From NCBI RefSeq assembly GCF_022637415.1, contig NZ_CP093340.1:1178001-1242000 (forward strand): DNA of 64,000 bases. The letters are read 5' to 3'. Shown here in pieces: positions 1 through 10,297 of this stretch (its first letter is position 1; each line of letters opens with the position of its first letter). The stretch is from Luteimonas sp. S4-F44. Its GTDB lineage: Bacteria > Pseudomonadota > Gammaproteobacteria > Xanthomonadales > Xanthomonadaceae. The position numbers and the translations under genes were made by a program. Below the pieces are notes generated by a model. That model was not told where the DNA came from, did no database searches, and saw only the letters and a program-made list of their open reading frames with translations.

Positions 1-130
1 TGCGCGCATCGAACAGGCGCTCGCACTGCAGCGCGGTCCGGTCTTGCGCCTGCGCGGCTGGTGCGAGCAGGGTGACGGCGAGCAGGGCGAGTAACGCAGA
101 CGCTGCGGTGGGGCGGAAGCGGCTGGACAT
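1..130 (-). CDS. Secreted protein, N-terminal fragment (probable amidohydrolase)
   Basis: Reading leftward from an ATG at 130-128, the frame stays open to the window edge (43 codons), so only the N-terminus is present. It starts with a clear Sec signal peptide: a short basic n-region, a Leu/Ala-rich core and an A-Q-A end near residue 28. Then comes mature sequence of the form DRTALQCERLFDAR. That start (a strand followed by G/E-R-L-F-D) resembles exported metal-dependent amidohydrolases of the imidazolonepropionase type, but no catalytic residues are inside the window, so the family is a guess. The 73 bases between this start and the end of the neighbouring diguanylate cyclase gene hold nothing recognisable. 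Confidence 0.5.
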   Translation of the reverse strand, partial: MSSRFRPTAASALLALLAVTLLAPAAQAQDRTALQCERLFDAR

Positions 131-203
131 GCAATGGGCTCCGGACGGCCGAGACAGGAAGCCGGATTGAAGCACGGCGGCAGGGCGCGTGCCCGCGCGA
201 CGT

Positions 204-1898
204 TCAGTCGGTCTGCGAGGCGTGCAGCACGCGGTTGCGGCCTTCGGCTTTGGCGCGATACAGGGTGGCATCGGCGACCTGCAGCAGCAGTTCGGGCGTG
301 GTGCCGTTGGCGGGGAAGGTGGCGATGCCGATCGATAACGTCACCGGGCCCAGGGTCTGGCCCATGTGCTGCACGCTGGAGATCTCGATCGCACGGCGGA
401 TCTGCTCGGCGCGCATGCGCGCGTTCGCCGCGTCGAGCTCGGGCAGGACCACTGTGAACTCCTCGCCGCCGTAGCGGCAGGCGATGTCCTCGGTCCGCAC
501 GCCGGCCTGGATCAGCCGGCCGACCTGGCTGAGCACGGCGTCGCCGGCCGCATGGCCGTGGGTGTCGTTGAAGCGCTTGAAGTGGTCGACGTCGAGCATC
601 ATCAGTGACAGCGGCAGGTGGCGGCGCTCGCAGCGCTGGAGCTCTCGCGCCAAGCTCACCTCCAGGTAGCGGCGATTGAACAGCGAGGTCAGCGGATCGC
701 GCAGCGACTGCGTGCGCAGGGTCTCGCGCAATTGCAGGTTGGCCAGCGCCAGCGCCATCTGTTCCGACAGCGAGGCCAGGATCGCGGCATCGTTGTCGCT
801 GCTCGACGGATCGCTGGCCGCGCTGACGTGCAGCATACCCAGCGACTGGCCCTGCGCGATCAGCGGCACGCACAGTGTCGACACGCCATCCAGTGGCACG
901 TCCCGGTCGATGTGCGCGCAGCGCAGCCCGCCGCTGCGGCCGCGCAGGTAGTGCGGCTGACCGCGGCGCAGCGCCCAGCAATCATCCTGGGTGACAGTGT
1001 CTTCGTGGCTGATCGGGTGTTCGCCGAAGGTGCCGGCGCTTTCGAGAAAGTTCTGCGACGGCCGCGCGAGGTAGCAGCGCCCGCTGGCCTCGGGCACCAG
1101 TTCGACGACCGCGCGCGTGGTCAGCGCGACGATCTCCTCGCGGCTCTGGCAGCTTTGCAGCATGCCCGCGTACTCGCTCTGGGTGTGCCGCTGCTCCGAC
1201 AGCGCATGCAGGTCGCGCATCGCATTGCGCGCGTCGCGCTCGAGCCGTCGACTGCGCCGGTTCTCGCGCGACAGGCCCCACAGCATGAAGATCAGCAGAC
1301 CCAGCGCGACAACGAAGGCCAGCACGATGAACACCACCAGCCAGGTCGCGCGTTGCTGGCTGGTGACCTGGCGCTCGGCCAGCAGCCGGTTCTCCTCGTC
1401 CAGCAACTGCTGGCGCAATGCCGACATCGCGGTGGCGCGGCGGACGTTCTCGCTGATTCGCCGCTGGCCCTCGTCGTCGGGCAGGGCAGCCATCTGCGTT
1501 GGGTCGAGCAGGATCTCCATCGTGCTCAGATGCCGCTGCATGTCGGCGTCAAACGTGCGCGCCAGCGCCTGCTGCGCCGGATTGTCGGCGGTCAGTTCGA
1601 TCAGCCGGCGGCTGTACTGGCCGGCGCGCGCCACCGCATCGCCGTATTCGGGACGGAAACTCTCACGGCCGGTCAGGCGGTAGCCGCGCGCTTTGGATTC
1701 GGCCTCGTGCAGCGCCGCTTCCGAGGCGACCAGCAGGTTGATCACCGAGTAGCTGTGCTCAAGCGATCCGTTCGCCCGCTCCAGGCTGCGCACACCGACG
1801 ATCGCCGCAGCGGCGGCGCCCACCAGCAGCACGAACGCCAACAGGATCGTCGGCAGGCGCAAAGCTCGGGAGCGGGTGTGAGGTGATGTCCTAGACAT
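204..1898 (-). CDS. Membrane diguanylate cyclase, CHASE3-GAF-GGDEF
   Basis: This 564-residue inner-membrane protein should make cyclic di-GMP from two GTP. A transmembrane helix (about 14-34) is followed by a periplasmic CHASE3-like helical sensor (to about 180), a second membrane helix (about 185-207) and a short charged coil. A GAF domain (about 245-390) leads to a C-terminal GGDEF domain. The active-site signature is GGEEF at about 477-481. An RTED inhibitory site lies five residues before it, so product feedback is likely. I take the ATG at 1898 rather than the TTG one codon earlier. It is divergent from leuS across about 100 bp, so the two probably share a promoter region but not a function. 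The ligand of the CHASE3 sensor is unknown. Confidence 0.93.
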   Translation of the reverse strand: MSRTSPHTRSRALRLPTILLAFVLLVGAAAAAIVGVRSLERANGSLEHSYSVINLLVASEAALHEAESKARGYRLTGRESFRPEYGDAVARAGQYSRRLIELTADNPAQQALARTFDADMQRHLSTMEILLDPTQMAALPDDEGQRRISENVRRATAMSALRQQLLDEENRLLAERQVTSQQRATWLVVFIVLAFVVALGLLIFMLWGLSRENRRSRRLERDARNAMRDLHALSEQRHTQSEYAGMLQSCQSREEIVALTTRAVVELVPEASGRCYLARPSQNFLESAGTFGEHPISHEDTVTQDDCWALRRGQPHYLRGRSGGLRCAHIDRDVPLDGVSTLCVPLIAQGQSLGMLHVSAASDPSSSDNDAAILASLSEQMALALANLQLRETLRTQSLRDPLTSLFNRRYLEVSLARELQRCERRHLPLSLMMLDVDHFKRFNDTHGHAAGDAVLSQVGRLIQAGVRTEDIACRYGGEEFTVVLPELDAANARMRAEQIRRAIEISSVQHMGQTLGPVTLSIGIATFPANGTTPELLLQVADATLYRAKAEGRNRVLHASQTD

Positions 1899-1999
1899 CA
1901 AGCGAGTCTAGCAGCCGGCTCGGCCGCGCCCGGCCCGCGTGGCGGACGCGCAGGCGCTGGGGTAGGCTTGCCGGCTGTCCTCTGCCGCCAGAACCGTCC

Positions 2000-4753
2000 G
2001 TGTCCAGCGATCCCACCGCTTCGTCCGTCAACGCCTACCAGCCCACCCGCGTCGAGGCCGATGCCCAGCGGTTCTGGACCGACACCCGCGCCTTCGAGGT
2101 CGTCGAGCGCACCGATCGACCCAAATACTACTGCCTGTCGATGCTGCCGTATCCGTCCGGCGCGCTGCACATGGGCCATGTGCGCAACTACACGCTCAGC
2201 GACGTCATCAGCCGCTACCAGCGCATGACCGGCAAGAACGTGCTGCAGCCGATGGCCTGGGACGCGTTTGGCCTGCCGGCCGAGAATGCCGCGATCAAGA
2301 ACGCGACCGCGCCGGCGAAGTGGACCTACACCAATATCGACCACATGCGCGGCCAGCTGCAGGCGCTGGGGTACGCGATCGACTGGAGCCGCGAGTTCGC
2401 CACCTGCAGCCCGGACTACTACGTGCACGAGCAGCGCATGTTCGTGCGGCTGATGAAGAAGGGCCTGGCCTACCGCCGCAACGCGGTTGTCAACTGGGAT
2501 CCGATCGATCAGACCGTGCTCGCCAACGAGCAGGTCATCGACGGCCGCGGCTGGCGTTCGGGCGCGGTGGTGGAGAAGCGTGAAATCCCGCAGTGGTTCC
2601 TCAAGATCACCGACTACGCGCAGGAACTGCTCGACGGCCTGGACACGCTCGAGGGCTGGCCGGACTCGGTCAAGACCATGCAGCGCAACTGGATCGGCCG
2701 CAGCGAGGGGCTGGAGATCACCTTCGCAGTCGACGGCGAAGCGACCCCGCTGACCGTCTACACCACGCGTCCCGACACGCTGATGGGCGTCACTTTCCTC
2801 AGCATCGCCGGCGAGCACCCGCTGGCACTCAAGGCCGCGCAGGACAATCCCGAGCTGGCCGCGTTCCTTGCCGACCTGCGCCAGGGCGGGGTGTCGGAGG
2901 CCGAGCTCGAGGCCCAGGACAAGCGCGGCATGGCGACCGGCCTGTGGGCGATCCATCCGGTCACCGGCGAGGACGTGCCGATCTACGTCGCCAACTTCGT
3001 GCTGATGGGCTATGGCACCGGCGCGGTGATGGCGGTGCCCGCGCACGACCAGCGCGACTGGGAGTTCGCCAAGGCCTACGGCCTGCCGGTGCGGCCGGTG
3101 GTCGTGCCGCTGGCGGTGCGCGATGCGCTGCGCGAGGTGGTCGGCGATGTCGCCCACGATGCCGACCCGTTCCAGGCGGCGCTGTCGGGCGGTTCGGTCG
3201 ATGCCTACGACACCTCGGCCGCCGTCGCGGTGGTCCGCGATTATCTCGACGGCATCGAGCAGCGCGGCGCCTACACCGAGCGCGGCGTGCTGATCAATTC
3301 CGGCCAGTACGACGGCCTGGATTTCGACGGCGCGTTCGATGCGCTGGCCGCGTACCTGGGCGCGCAGGGGCAGGGTGCACGCAAGGTCAACTTCCGGCTG
3401 CGCGACTGGGGCGTGAGCCGCCAGCGCTACTGGGGCTGCCCGATTCCGGTGATCTACTGCCAGGCCTGCGGCGCGGTGCCGGTGCCCGAGGACCAGTTGC
3501 CGGTCCTGTTGCCCGAGGATGTCGAGGATGCGTTCGCCAACCCGGGCGTGGTGCAGTCACCGATTAAGTCCGACCCGCAGTGGCGCAAGACCACCTGCCC
3601 GGACTGCGGCGGCCCCGCCGAACGCGAGACCGACACCTTCGACACCTTCATGGAGTCGAGCTGGTACACCGCGCGCTACACCTCGCCCGGTGCCGCGGAC
3701 ATGGTCGACGAGCGCGCCAATTACTGGATGCCGGTCGACCAGTACATCGGCGGTATCGAGCACGCGATCCTGCACCTGCTGTACTTCCGCTTCTACCATC
3801 GCCTGATGCGCGACGCGGGCCTGGTGCACGGCGACGAGCCGGTGCGCAACCTGCTGACCCAGGGCATGGTGATCGCCGAGACGTTCTATCGGGACCAGGA
3901 CAACGGCGGCAAGGACTGGATCCATCCGGCCGATGTCGAGGTCACTCGCGACGACAAGGGCCGCATCGTCGGCGCGGTGTGCAAGCGCGACGGCGCGCCT
4001 GTGCGGGTGGGCGGCGTGGAGAAGATGTCCAAGTCCAAGAACAACGGCATCGATCCGCAATCGATGATCGACAAGTACGGCGCCGACACCGTGCGCCTGT
4101 TCTCGATGTTCGCCGCCCCGCCCGAGCAGTCGCTGGAATGGAACGAGGCCGGCGTCGAGGGCATGGCGCGCTTCCTGCGCAGACTGTGGACGCAGGTCCA
4201 GCGGCATGTCGAGGCTGGTCCTGCCGGCGCCTTCGACGTCGCCGCCGCGACCCCGGCGCAGCGGACGCTGCGCCGTCAGCTGCACGAGGCGATCCAGAAG
4301 GTGGGCGACGACTACGGCCGCCGCCACAGCTTCAACACCGCGATCGCGGCGGTGATGGAACTGTTCAACCACGTACAGAAGTTCGAGGCCGACAACGCCA
4401 ACGCACGCGCGCTGCTGCAGGAGACCCTTTCGACGATCGTGCTGCTGCTCAATCCGATCACCCCGCACATCGCGCACGCGCTGTGGCAGCTGCTGGGCCA
4501 CCCCGAGACCCTGCTCGAGGACCAGCCGTTCCCGCGTGCCGACCCATCCGCGCTGGCACGCGATGCGTTGACCCTGGCCGTCCAGGTCAACGGCAAGCTG
4601 CGCGGCACGATCGAGGTCGCTGCCGACGCCGCCAAGGACGTGGTCGAGGCGCAGGCCTTGGCCGAGCCGAACGTGGCGCGGTTCCTCGCCCAGATGACCG
4701 TGCGCAAGGTCATCGTGGTGCCGGGCAAGATCGTCAACATCGTCGCCGCCTGA
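2000..4753 (+). CDS. leuS: Leucyl-tRNA synthetase
   Basis: This is the class I aminoacyl-tRNA synthetase that charges tRNA-Leu in the cytoplasm. The HIGH signature is HMGH at residues 57-60 and the KMSKS signature sits near residue 675. Between them lie the CP1 editing domain and the zinc-like Cys pairs (CQACG, CPDCGG) of bacterial LeuRS. At 917 residues it is about 40-55 longer than the E. coli enzyme (860). Some of the extra length is around residues 370-415 in the editing region, where an Asp/Ala-rich stretch sits between [10 protein letters not shown] and [10 protein letters not shown]. The start is GTG at 2000. It is the first gene of a conserved block, with lptE 65 bp downstream. A weak -10 (TAGGCT, 1963-1968) precedes it. 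Confidence 0.98.
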   Translation: MSSDPTASSVNAYQPTRVEADAQRFWTDTRAFEVVERTDRPKYYCLSMLPYPSGALHMGHVRNYTLSDVISRYQRMTGKNVLQPMAWDAFGLPAENAAIKNATAPAKWTYTNIDHMRGQLQALGYAIDWSREFATCSPDYYVHEQRMFVRLMKKGLAYRRNAVVNWDPIDQTVLANEQVIDGRGWRSGAVVEKREIPQWFLKITDYAQELLDGLDTLEGWPDSVKTMQRNWIGRSEGLEITFAVDGEATPLTVYTTRPDTLMGVTFLSIAGEHPLALKAAQDNPELAAFLADLRQGGVSEAELEAQDKRGMATGLWAIHPVTGEDVPIYVANFVLMGYGTGAVMAVPAHDQRDWEFAKAYGLPVRPVVVPLAVRDALREVVGDVAHDADPFQAALSGGSVDAYDTSAAVAVVRDYLDGIEQRGAYTERGVLINSGQYDGLDFDGAFDALAAYLGAQGQGARKVNFRLRDWGVSRQRYWGCPIPVIYCQACGAVPVPEDQLPVLLPEDVEDAFANPGVVQSPIKSDPQWRKTTCPDCGGPAERETDTFDTFMESSWYTARYTSPGAADMVDERANYWMPVDQYIGGIEHAILHLLYFRFYHRLMRDAGLVHGDEPVRNLLTQGMVIAETFYRDQDNGGKDWIHPADVEVTRDDKGRIVGAVCKRDGAPVRVGGVEKMSKSKNNGIDPQSMIDKYGADTVRLFSMFAAPPEQSLEWNEAGVEGMARFLRRLWTQVQRHVEAGPAGAFDVAAATPAQRTLRRQLHEAIQKVGDDYGRRHSFNTAIAAVMELFNHVQKFEADNANARALLQETLSTIVLLLNPITPHIAHALWQLLGHPETLLEDQPFPRADPSALARDALTLAVQVNGKLRGTIEVAADAAKDVVEAQALAEPNVARFLAQMTVRKVIVVPGKIVNIVAA

Positions 4754-4818
4754 ACCTGCCGGGGCGGCGCGTCCGCGCGCCGCTTGCCGGCCAAGACCGC
4801 CTCGTCCAGACTCCGCCC

Positions 4819-5355
4819 ATGAGCATCCTCCGCCCGGTTTCCCTCCGTCTGGCCGCTGTCGCCACGGTCCTTGCGCTGACCCTGTCGGCTTGCGGCTTCC
4901 ATCTGCGCAACGCGCTGACGCTGCCGACGGAGCTGGGGCCGGTGGACATCGTCTCGTCCGATCCCTACAGCCGGCTCGCACGCTCGGTCGAGCGCGCGCT
5001 GGCCGCGGCCGGCGCGCAGATCGCCCCTGACGAGGCGGTCGATGTCGCCGTGCTCGACATCCGGTCCGAGCGTTGGGCGTCGCTGCCGGCCAGTCTCGAC
5101 GCCCAGGGCCGCGCGCAGGAGTACACGCTGCGCTACGCGGTGGTGTTCTCGATGCGCGATGCCGACGGCCGCGACATCGTGCCCCAGCAGGCGATCGAGC
5201 TGGCGCGTGACTACCTGGCGCTGCCGACCGATTCGATCGGCGCCGATTCCGAGCGCGAGTTGCTGTCGCGCGAGCTCGAGCGCGAAATGACCGCCTCGAT
5301 CATCCGCCGCATCGATGCGGTGTTCCGCAACCCGCAGGAACGCGAGCGCGGTTGA
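4819..5355 (+). CDS. lptE: LPS-assembly lipoprotein LptE
   Basis: This 178-residue outer-membrane lipoprotein plugs the LptD barrel and helps place lipopolysaccharide on the cell surface. A lipoprotein signal ends in the lipobox L-S-A-C with the acylated Cys at 25, and the mature start C-G-F-H-L-R is the family hallmark. The body (residues 45-170) matches LptE/RlpB in length and pattern: two long helices and strands. It lies between leuS and holA as in E. coli, and is probably cotranscribed with both. The ATG at 4819 is the only start that leaves the signal peptide intact. Confidence 0.95.
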   Translation: MSILRPVSLRLAAVATVLALTLSACGFHLRNALTLPTELGPVDIVSSDPYSRLARSVERALAAAGAQIAPDEAVDVAVLDIRSERWASLPASLDAQGRAQEYTLRYAVVFSMRDADGRDIVPQQAIELARDYLALPTDSIGADSERELLSRELEREMTASIIRRIDAVFRNPQERERG

Positions 5356-5389
5356 TGGCGACAGTCCCGGCCAGCGGCGCGTCCTCGCC

Positions 5390-6436
5390 GTGGAGCTGAC
5401 CCCCGAGCGCCTGGCTGCGCAACTGGCGCGCGAGCCGTTGCGGCCGGCCTACCTGATCGCCGGGCCCGAGCCGCTGCGCGTGCTCGAGGCCGCCGACGCG
5501 GTGCGGGCCGCGGCGCGCGCCCAAGGCGTGTCCGAGCGCGAGGTGTTCGAGCCCGAAGGCCGCGACGTGGACTGGAACGCGCTCGAGGCGACGTTCCGCG
5601 CGCCCAGCCTGTTCGCCAGCCGACGGCTGGTCGAGTTGCGCCTGCCCACGACCAAGCCCGGCAAGGAAGGCGCGCAGGTCATCGCCGGCTTCTGCGCCGA
5701 TCCGCCGGCCGACGTCACCTTGCTGATCACCGGCGGCGAATGGAGCCGGCAGCATGGCGGCAAGTGGAGCGAGGCGGTGGCCGCAGTCGGGCACCTGGTG
5801 ATCGCCTGGCAGGTCAAGCCGCACGAACTCGAAGGCTGGATGGAGGCGCGCCTGCGCAGTCGCGGCGTGCCCGCCGAGCGGGCGGCGGTGCAACTGCTGG
5901 CCGAGCGCGTCGACGGCAACCTGCTGGCCGCAGCGCAGGAGGTCGACAAGCTCGCGCTGCTGGCCGACGGTCAGCCGCTGGATGCGGCGCGGATGCAGGC
6001 GCTGGTCGCCGATGCCGCGCGCTACGACGTGTTCCGGCTGCTCGATGCGACGATGAACGGCCAGCCGGCGCAGGCCGCGCGAATGCTCGCCGGCCTGCGC
6101 GCCGAGGGCGCGGCGATTCCCGCGCTGATGGGCATGATCGTCATGGAACTCACGCGCGCGGCCAGTCTGGCGCAGGTCCAGGCGCGCGGCGGCAACATGG
6201 CCGCCGAATTCAAGGCCCAGCGCATCTGGGACGCGCGCCAGGCCGGCTACCGGCGTGCGCTGCAGCGGCACCCGGCCGCACGCTGGGACCGCTTCGTCGC
6301 CGAGGCCGGCCGGATCGACCGGATCGCCAAGGGGCGCGGCCGGCCGGGGATCGACCCGGCCGACGCCTGGCTTGCGCTGGAGCGGTTGCTGATCGCGGTC
6401 GCCGACGCCCGGGCCGGCGCGCTGCTGGCGGCCTGA
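5390..6436 (+). CDS. holA: DNA polymerase III subunit delta
   Basis: Delta subunit of the clamp-loader complex, which opens the beta clamp onto DNA. From a GTG at 5390 the product is 348 residues, close to the 343 of E. coli HolA. Its opening segment (L-R-P-A-Y-L-I-A-G-P-E-P-L) is the typical delta N-terminus and precedes the degenerate AAA+ fold; the helical collar domain occupies the C-terminal third. No good ribosome-binding site is visible before the GTG. The frame is open upstream to 5315 inside lptE, so a longer form cannot be excluded, but homologues begin near here. The stop is 8 bp before nadD. Confidence 0.94.
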   Translation: MELTPERLAAQLAREPLRPAYLIAGPEPLRVLEAADAVRAAARAQGVSEREVFEPEGRDVDWNALEATFRAPSLFASRRLVELRLPTTKPGKEGAQVIAGFCADPPADVTLLITGGEWSRQHGGKWSEAVAAVGHLVIAWQVKPHELEGWMEARLRSRGVPAERAAVQLLAERVDGNLLAAAQEVDKLALLADGQPLDAARMQALVADAARYDVFRLLDATMNGQPAQAARMLAGLRAEGAAIPALMGMIVMELTRAASLAQVQARGGNMAAEFKAQRIWDARQAGYRRALQRHPAARWDRFVAEAGRIDRIAKGRGRPGIDPADAWLALERLLIAVADARAGALLAA

Positions 6437-6444
6437 CCCCGGCG

Positions 6445-7101
6445 ATGCTCTATCTGGTCTACGGCGGCACCTTCGATCCAGTGCATTGCGGCCATCTGGC
6501 GATCGCGCGGGCCGCGCGCGACGCGCTGGGCTGCACCGTCCGGCTGATGCCCGCTGCCGATCCGCCGCATCGTGCGCCGCCCGGGGCCGATGCCACGCAG
6601 CGCGCGGCGATGATCGCGCTGGCGATCGACGGCGAGCCGGGCCTGCTGCTCGATCGCGAGGAACTGCGGCGTGGCGGCCGCAGTTACACCGTCGACACAT
6701 TGACTGCGCTACGCGCGCGCCTGGGCGATGCGCGGCCATTGGCGTGGCTGGTCGGCGCCGACAGCCTGCTCGGCCTGCCGCACTGGCATCGCTGGCAGGC
6801 GCTGTTCGCACTGGCGCATCTGGTGGTCGCCGAACGTCCGGGCAGTGGCTTGGACGGCGCGCTGGCCCCTGACCTGGCGGCCTGCCTGGCCGATCGCTGG
6901 ACCGACACGCCGGCCGCGTTGTCGGCGACCCCGGCCGGGCGGGTGCTGCGCTTGCGCCAGCCGCTGCATCCGGTCTCGGCCACGCAAGTCCGCGCGCAGG
7001 CGGCCGCCGGTGCGTCGCTGGCGGGGCTGGTGCCTGACGCGGTGGCCGCATTCATCGAGGAGAAGGGGCTGTACCGGCCGCAGCTGGGCGCTCCGCTATA
7101 A
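6445..7101 (+). CDS. nadD: Nicotinate-nucleotide adenylyltransferase
   Basis: Adenylates nicotinate mononucleotide with ATP to give deamido-NAD in NAD synthesis. The 218-residue protein starts with the GGTFDPVHCGH signature: residues 7-17, with the nucleotidyltransferase HxGH at 14-17. It has the SYTVDTL segment and ends with a VSATQVR motif (about 177-183), equivalent to the ISSTxIR signature of this fold. It follows holA by 8 bp. The perfect -10 hexamer for the next gene, rsfS, overlaps its last codons. Confidence 0.97.
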   Translation: MLYLVYGGTFDPVHCGHLAIARAARDALGCTVRLMPAADPPHRAPPGADATQRAAMIALAIDGEPGLLLDREELRRGGRSYTVDTLTALRARLGDARPLAWLVGADSLLGLPHWHRWQALFALAHLVVAERPGSGLDGALAPDLAACLADRWTDTPAALSATPAGRVLRLRQPLHPVSATQVRAQAAAGASLAGLVPDAVAAFIEEKGLYRPQLGAPL

Positions 7102-7102
7102 T
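7097..7102 (+). promoter_or_regulatory. -10 hexamer for rsfS-rlmH
   Basis: A perfect TATAAT lies 30 bases before the rsfS start, at the 3' end of nadD. The matching -35 position (about 7074-7079) is GC-rich and poor. Such an AT-rich hexamer is rare in this GC-rich sequence, so an internal promoter is likely. Confidence 0.5.
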
Positions 7103-7131
7103 CCACGCCGCACTTTTCGAGTCCCGATCCC

Positions 7132-7542
7132 TTGTCCGATACCGCTCGCGTCATCAAGACCCGTCTGCCCGAGCCGCCGCCGCCGGCAGATGTCCTGCTC
7201 CGAACCGCGCTCGATGCGGTCGATCACCTCAAGGCCGTCGACGTCGTCGATATCGATGTGCGCGGCCGCAGCAGCGTCTGCGACTTCATGGTCGTCGCCT
7301 CCGGGACCTCCAGCCGCCACGTGAAGTCGATCGCCGACGAGGTCGTCAAGCGCGCCAAGCAGCTCGACTGCCAGCCGCTCGGCGTCGAGGGCGAGCGCGA
7401 GGCCGAATGGGTGCTCGTGGACCTGGGCGATGTGGTCGTGCACGTCATGCTGCCGCGCGTGCGCGAGTTCTACGCGCTCGAGCGCCTGTGGACGGTCGGC
7501 GACCAGCCGCCGGGCGCCGGCGAGCCGCGCAGCGACGGGTGA
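7132..7542 (+). CDS. rsfS: Ribosomal silencing factor RsfS
   Basis: Binds uL14 on the 50S subunit and blocks subunit joining, lowering translation in starvation. The 136-residue product has the family core: a helix with ALDAVDHLKAVDV, then CDFMVVASGTSSRHVKSIAD and the GEREAEWVLVDLGDVVVHVM strand pair. The last 12 residues are a Gly/Pro-rich tail. The start is the TTG at 7132, the only in-frame start before the conserved core at the right distance; the promoter hexamer is about 30 bp upstream. It sits between nadD and rlmH as in most gammaproteobacteria. Confidence 0.95.
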   Translation: MSDTARVIKTRLPEPPPPADVLLRTALDAVDHLKAVDVVDIDVRGRSSVCDFMVVASGTSSRHVKSIADEVVKRAKQLDCQPLGVEGEREAEWVLVDLGDVVVHVMLPRVREFYALERLWTVGDQPPGAGEPRSDG

Positions 7543-7588
7543 AGCGGCATCCGGCCCCGGCCGATGCTTGTCAGTCACGCGTGACCGC

Positions 7589-8059
7589 ATGAAGGCCCGC
7601 CTGGTCGCAGTCGGCGAGCGCGCCCCCGCCTGGGTGGCCGATGGCTTCGGTGAGTACCGCAAGCGCCTGTCGCACTGGTTGCCGCTGGACCTGGTGGAGG
7701 TCGAGCCGGGCCTGCGTGGCAAGGGCCGCGACACGGTGCGTGCGATGGCCGACGAGGGCGCGCGCGTGCTCGCCGCGCTGCCGCGCAACGCCTGGGTGGT
7801 CGCGCTCGACGGGCGAGGACGGATGCATTCGTCCGAGGACCTCGCGCAGCGGCTGGAGCACTGGCGCGCGCAGGGGCGGGATCTGGCGTTTCTGATCGGC
7901 GGACCGGAAGGCCACGCCGACGCGGTGCTGGCGCGCGCCGATGAGCGCTGGTCGCTCGGCCCGTTGACGCTGCCGCACATGCTGGTGCGGCTGGTGCTGG
8001 CCGAACAGCTCTACCGCGCCGCGGCGATGCTGGCCAACCACCCCTACCACCGCGCCTGA
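7589..8059 (+). CDS. rlmH: 23S rRNA pseudouridine-1915 N3-methyltransferase
   Basis: SPOUT methyltransferase that methylates pseudouridine 1915 in helix 69 of 23S rRNA, using S-adenosylmethionine. The 156 residues match the usual 155. The SAM-binding knot is visible as LIGGPEGH (GGPEG at about 104-108), followed by the C-terminal trefoil LPHMLVRLVLAEQLYRA and the terminal HPYHRA that reaches the partner active site in the dimer. It is the last gene of the leuS block. After it a GGTGCCCG/CGGGCGCC hairpin (about 8062-8085), without a T-run, separates it from the convergent dehydrogenase gene. Confidence 0.97.
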   Translation: MKARLVAVGERAPAWVADGFGEYRKRLSHWLPLDLVEVEPGLRGKGRDTVRAMADEGARVLAALPRNAWVVALDGRGRMHSSEDLAQRLEHWRAQGRDLAFLIGGPEGHADAVLARADERWSLGPLTLPHMLVRLVLAEQLYRAAAMLANHPYHRA

Positions 8060-8107
8060 GGCCGGTGCCCGCGACGGCGACGGGCGCCGCGCGTGTGGGC
8101 CGCCGCG

Positions 8108-9397
8108 CTACAGCCGCGCGTCGACCTCGTCGGCCGGCAGGATCGCCTTGACGTCGAACAGCACCGCGCCGGGCTTGCCGTAGGCGCGGATGCCGGCGCT
8201 GCCGAGCTCGCGGAACTGGGTGTGCGCGACCGCCAGCACGATGGCGTCGTAGGCGCTCGCCTCGGGCGTGGCGACCGGGCGCAGCCCGTACTCGTGCTCG
8301 GCGTAGGCCGGGGCCACCCAGGGATCGTGCACGTCCACCTCGACGCCGTAGCTGCGCAGTTCGGCGACCACGTCGACCACGCGCGTGTTGCGCAGGTCCG
8401 GGCAATTCTCCTTGAACGCCAGGCCCAGCACCAGCACGCGTGCGCCGGCGGTCTGGATGCCGCGCTGCTGCATCAGCTTCACCAGCCGCTGCGCTACGTG
8501 CAGGCCCATACTGTCGTTGATGCGGCGCCCGGCGAGGATGACCTCCGGGTGGTAGCCGATCTGCTGGGCCTTGTGGGTGAGGTAGTAGGGATCGACGCCG
8601 ATGCAGTGGCCGCCGACCAGACCGGGGCGGAACGGCAGGAAGTTCCACTTCGTACCGGCCGCTTCGAGCACCTCGTGGGTGTCGATGCCGAGCCGTTCGA
8701 AGATCAGCGCCAGTTCGTTGACCAGCGCGATGTTGACGTCGCGCTGGGTGTTCTCGATGACCTTCGCAGCTTCGGCCACGCGGATGCTCGAGACCCGGTG
8801 CGTGCCGGCTTCGACGATGTCGCGGTAGAGCGCATCGACGAAGTCGGCCGCGGCCGGCGAGGAGCCGGCAGTGACCTTCAGCGTGTTCTCCAGGCGGTGC
8901 AGCTTGTCGCCCGGGTTGATCCGCTCGGGGCTGTAGCCGACATGGAAATCGTCGCGGTAGCGCAAGCCCGAGGCCTGCTCGAGGATCGGGACGCAGACCT
9001 CCTCGGTCGCGCCTGGATACACCGTGGATTCGTAGATCACCACGTCGCCGGCCGCGAGCGTGGCGCCGACCGCGCGGCTCGCGCGTTCCAGCGCCGACAG
9101 ATCCGGCCGGCGGTAGTCGTCGACCGGCGTCGGCACGGTGATCACATGCACGTTGCAGCGCGCGAGCGCTGCCGGGTCAGCGCTGTAGTGCAGGTGTGTC
9201 GCTGCGCGCAGTTCGTCTTCCGACAGCTCGCGGGTATGGTCATGGCCGGCCTGCAACTGCTCGATGCGCGCCTGGTCGATGTCGAAGCCCAGTGTGGGGT
9301 GGCGTCGCCCGAACGCGACCGCGAGCGGCAGGCCGACGTATCCCAGGCCGACGACGGAAATGCGGATGTCGTCGCGTGTGGGCAGCGTTGCGCTCAT
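8108..9397 (-). CDS. UDP-N-acetylhexosamine dehydrogenase (TviB/WbpA family)
   Basis: NAD-dependent four-electron oxidation of a UDP-HexNAc to the uronic acid, a precursor for surface polysaccharide. The 429-residue protein has the Rossmann signature GLGYVG (17-22), the central [26 protein letters not shown] region with the catalytic Cys at 265, and a C-terminal UDP-binding domain with [14 protein letters not shown]. These features place it with TviB/WbpA rather than UDP-glucose dehydrogenase. No epimerase, glycosyltransferase or polymerase gene lies nearby, so it acts with a polysaccharide locus elsewhere. Whether the substrate is UDP-GlcNAc or UDP-GalNAc cannot be read from sequence. Confidence 0.9.
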   Translation of the reverse strand: MSATLPTRDDIRISVVGLGYVGLPLAVAFGRRHPTLGFDIDQARIEQLQAGHDHTRELSEDELRAATHLHYSADPAALARCNVHVITVPTPVDDYRRPDLSALERASRAVGATLAAGDVVIYESTVYPGATEEVCVPILEQASGLRYRDDFHVGYSPERINPGDKLHRLENTLKVTAGSSPAAADFVDALYRDIVEAGTHRVSSIRVAEAAKVIENTQRDVNIALVNELALIFERLGIDTHEVLEAAGTKWNFLPFRPGLVGGHCIGVDPYYLTHKAQQIGYHPEVILAGRRINDSMGLHVAQRLVKLMQQRGIQTAGARVLVLGLAFKENCPDLRNTRVVDVVAELRSYGVEVDVHDPWVAPAYAEHEYGLRPVATPEASAYDAIVLAVAHTQFRELGSAGIRAYGKPGAVLFDVKAILPADEVDARL

Positions 9398-9460
9398 GGG
9401 CGAGGGGCATTCGGAAAAAGAGGACGGCGCAGTTTAGCGCAGCGTCCCGGGGCGGCCGGG

Positions 9461-10297
9461 TCAGCGCTGCGCGAGCCAGTCGGCGACCGTGTCGGGCTGC
9501 CGCATCCAGGCGAAGTGGTCGGCGGCGATGCCCAGCGCCTGGGCATCGAAGGTCGCGACCGTCAGCGCCGATGTGGCGAGCTTGCCGAGCAGGTAGCGCA
9601 GCGAGGACGCCGGGGCCAGCCAGTCGTCGGCCAGCACGGCAGCCGCGACCGGAACATCGACCCGATGCAGCGCGGTGTCCAGGTCCAGATCGAGGCCGGC
9701 GGCGCGATAGCGGCCCGACAGCCCGCTGCGCGTCCAGTCGGCGATGACGCCGCGGGCTTCATTGCCGCCGAAGCCGAGTCGGCGACCGGGCAGCACGCCG
9801 TTGACCCGCGACAGCCAGGCCATGAACCGGTACAGCGCCGGCAGTGCGAGCGCGCGCGGTCCGGGGAAGGCGCGCCAGTACGGTGCGCCGCTGGCGACCA
9901 GCCACAGCGCCTGTGCCGCATCGGGTCGGCAGGCCAGATGGCAGCATGCGAGCTGGCCGCCGAGGCTGTGGCCGCCGATGATGCGTCCGGCGTCGGGCAC
10001 GGCCGCGTGCATCGCCGCCTCGCTGCAAGCGATGTCGTCGAGCAGGTCGCGATAGCCCCAATCGATGTGGCGTCCGGCGCGCAGCCCGCTCGAACCGATG
10101 CCGCGCCATTCGTGCAGGAATACCGCGACCCCGTGCGCCGCCAGGCGTTCGGCGAACGGCAGGTAGTGCCGCGCCGGCACCCCCATCGCGGGCAGCCAGA
10201 GCAGGCTGCGCTGCGGCGAGGCCGGCACGCGCGCGATCAGCTCGTAGCGGTGGCCATCGCCTGCAACCAGGGCCAGGGGCGGCGACGGCGTGTTCAT
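9461..10297 (-). CDS. Alpha/beta hydrolase
   Basis: This 278-residue soluble hydrolase has the alpha/beta fold. The nucleophile elbow is GHSLGG with Ser at about 111. The oxyanion region is LPAMGVPARHY, an HEWRGIGSS stretch precedes the elbow, and the C-terminal acid/base pair is plausible at LADDWLAP and the DHFAW histidine. It looks like the MhpC/serine aminopeptidase-like group; the substrate is unknown. The start overlaps the thiD stop by 4 bp (ATGA arrangement), so the two are translationally coupled. That hints at a role with pyrimidine or thiamine metabolism, though this is only context. Confidence 0.85.
   Translation of the reverse strand: MNTPSPPLALVAGDGHRYELIARVPASPQRSLLWLPAMGVPARHYLPFAERLAAHGVAVFLHEWRGIGSSGLRAGRHIDWGYRDLLDDIACSEAAMHAAVPDAGRIIGGHSLGGQLACCHLACRPDAAQALWLVASGAPYWRAFPGPRALALPALYRFMAWLSRVNGVLPGRRLGFGGNEARGVIADWTRSGLSGRYRAAGLDLDLDTALHRVDVPVAAAVLADDWLAPASSLRYLLGKLATSALTVATFDAQALGIAADHFAWMRQPDTVADWLAQR

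Noticed and set aside
618-1886. Long plus-strand open frame (422 codons) opposite the diguanylate cyclase gene
   Set aside because: High GC makes antisense frames long; the composition is Arg/Ala/Gln-rich without motifs, while the minus strand has clear CHASE3, GAF and GGDEF domains.
1902-1999. A leucine leader peptide or T-box before leuS
   Set aside because: No short frame with Leu codons and no terminator hairpin with a T-run is visible in the 98-bp gap.
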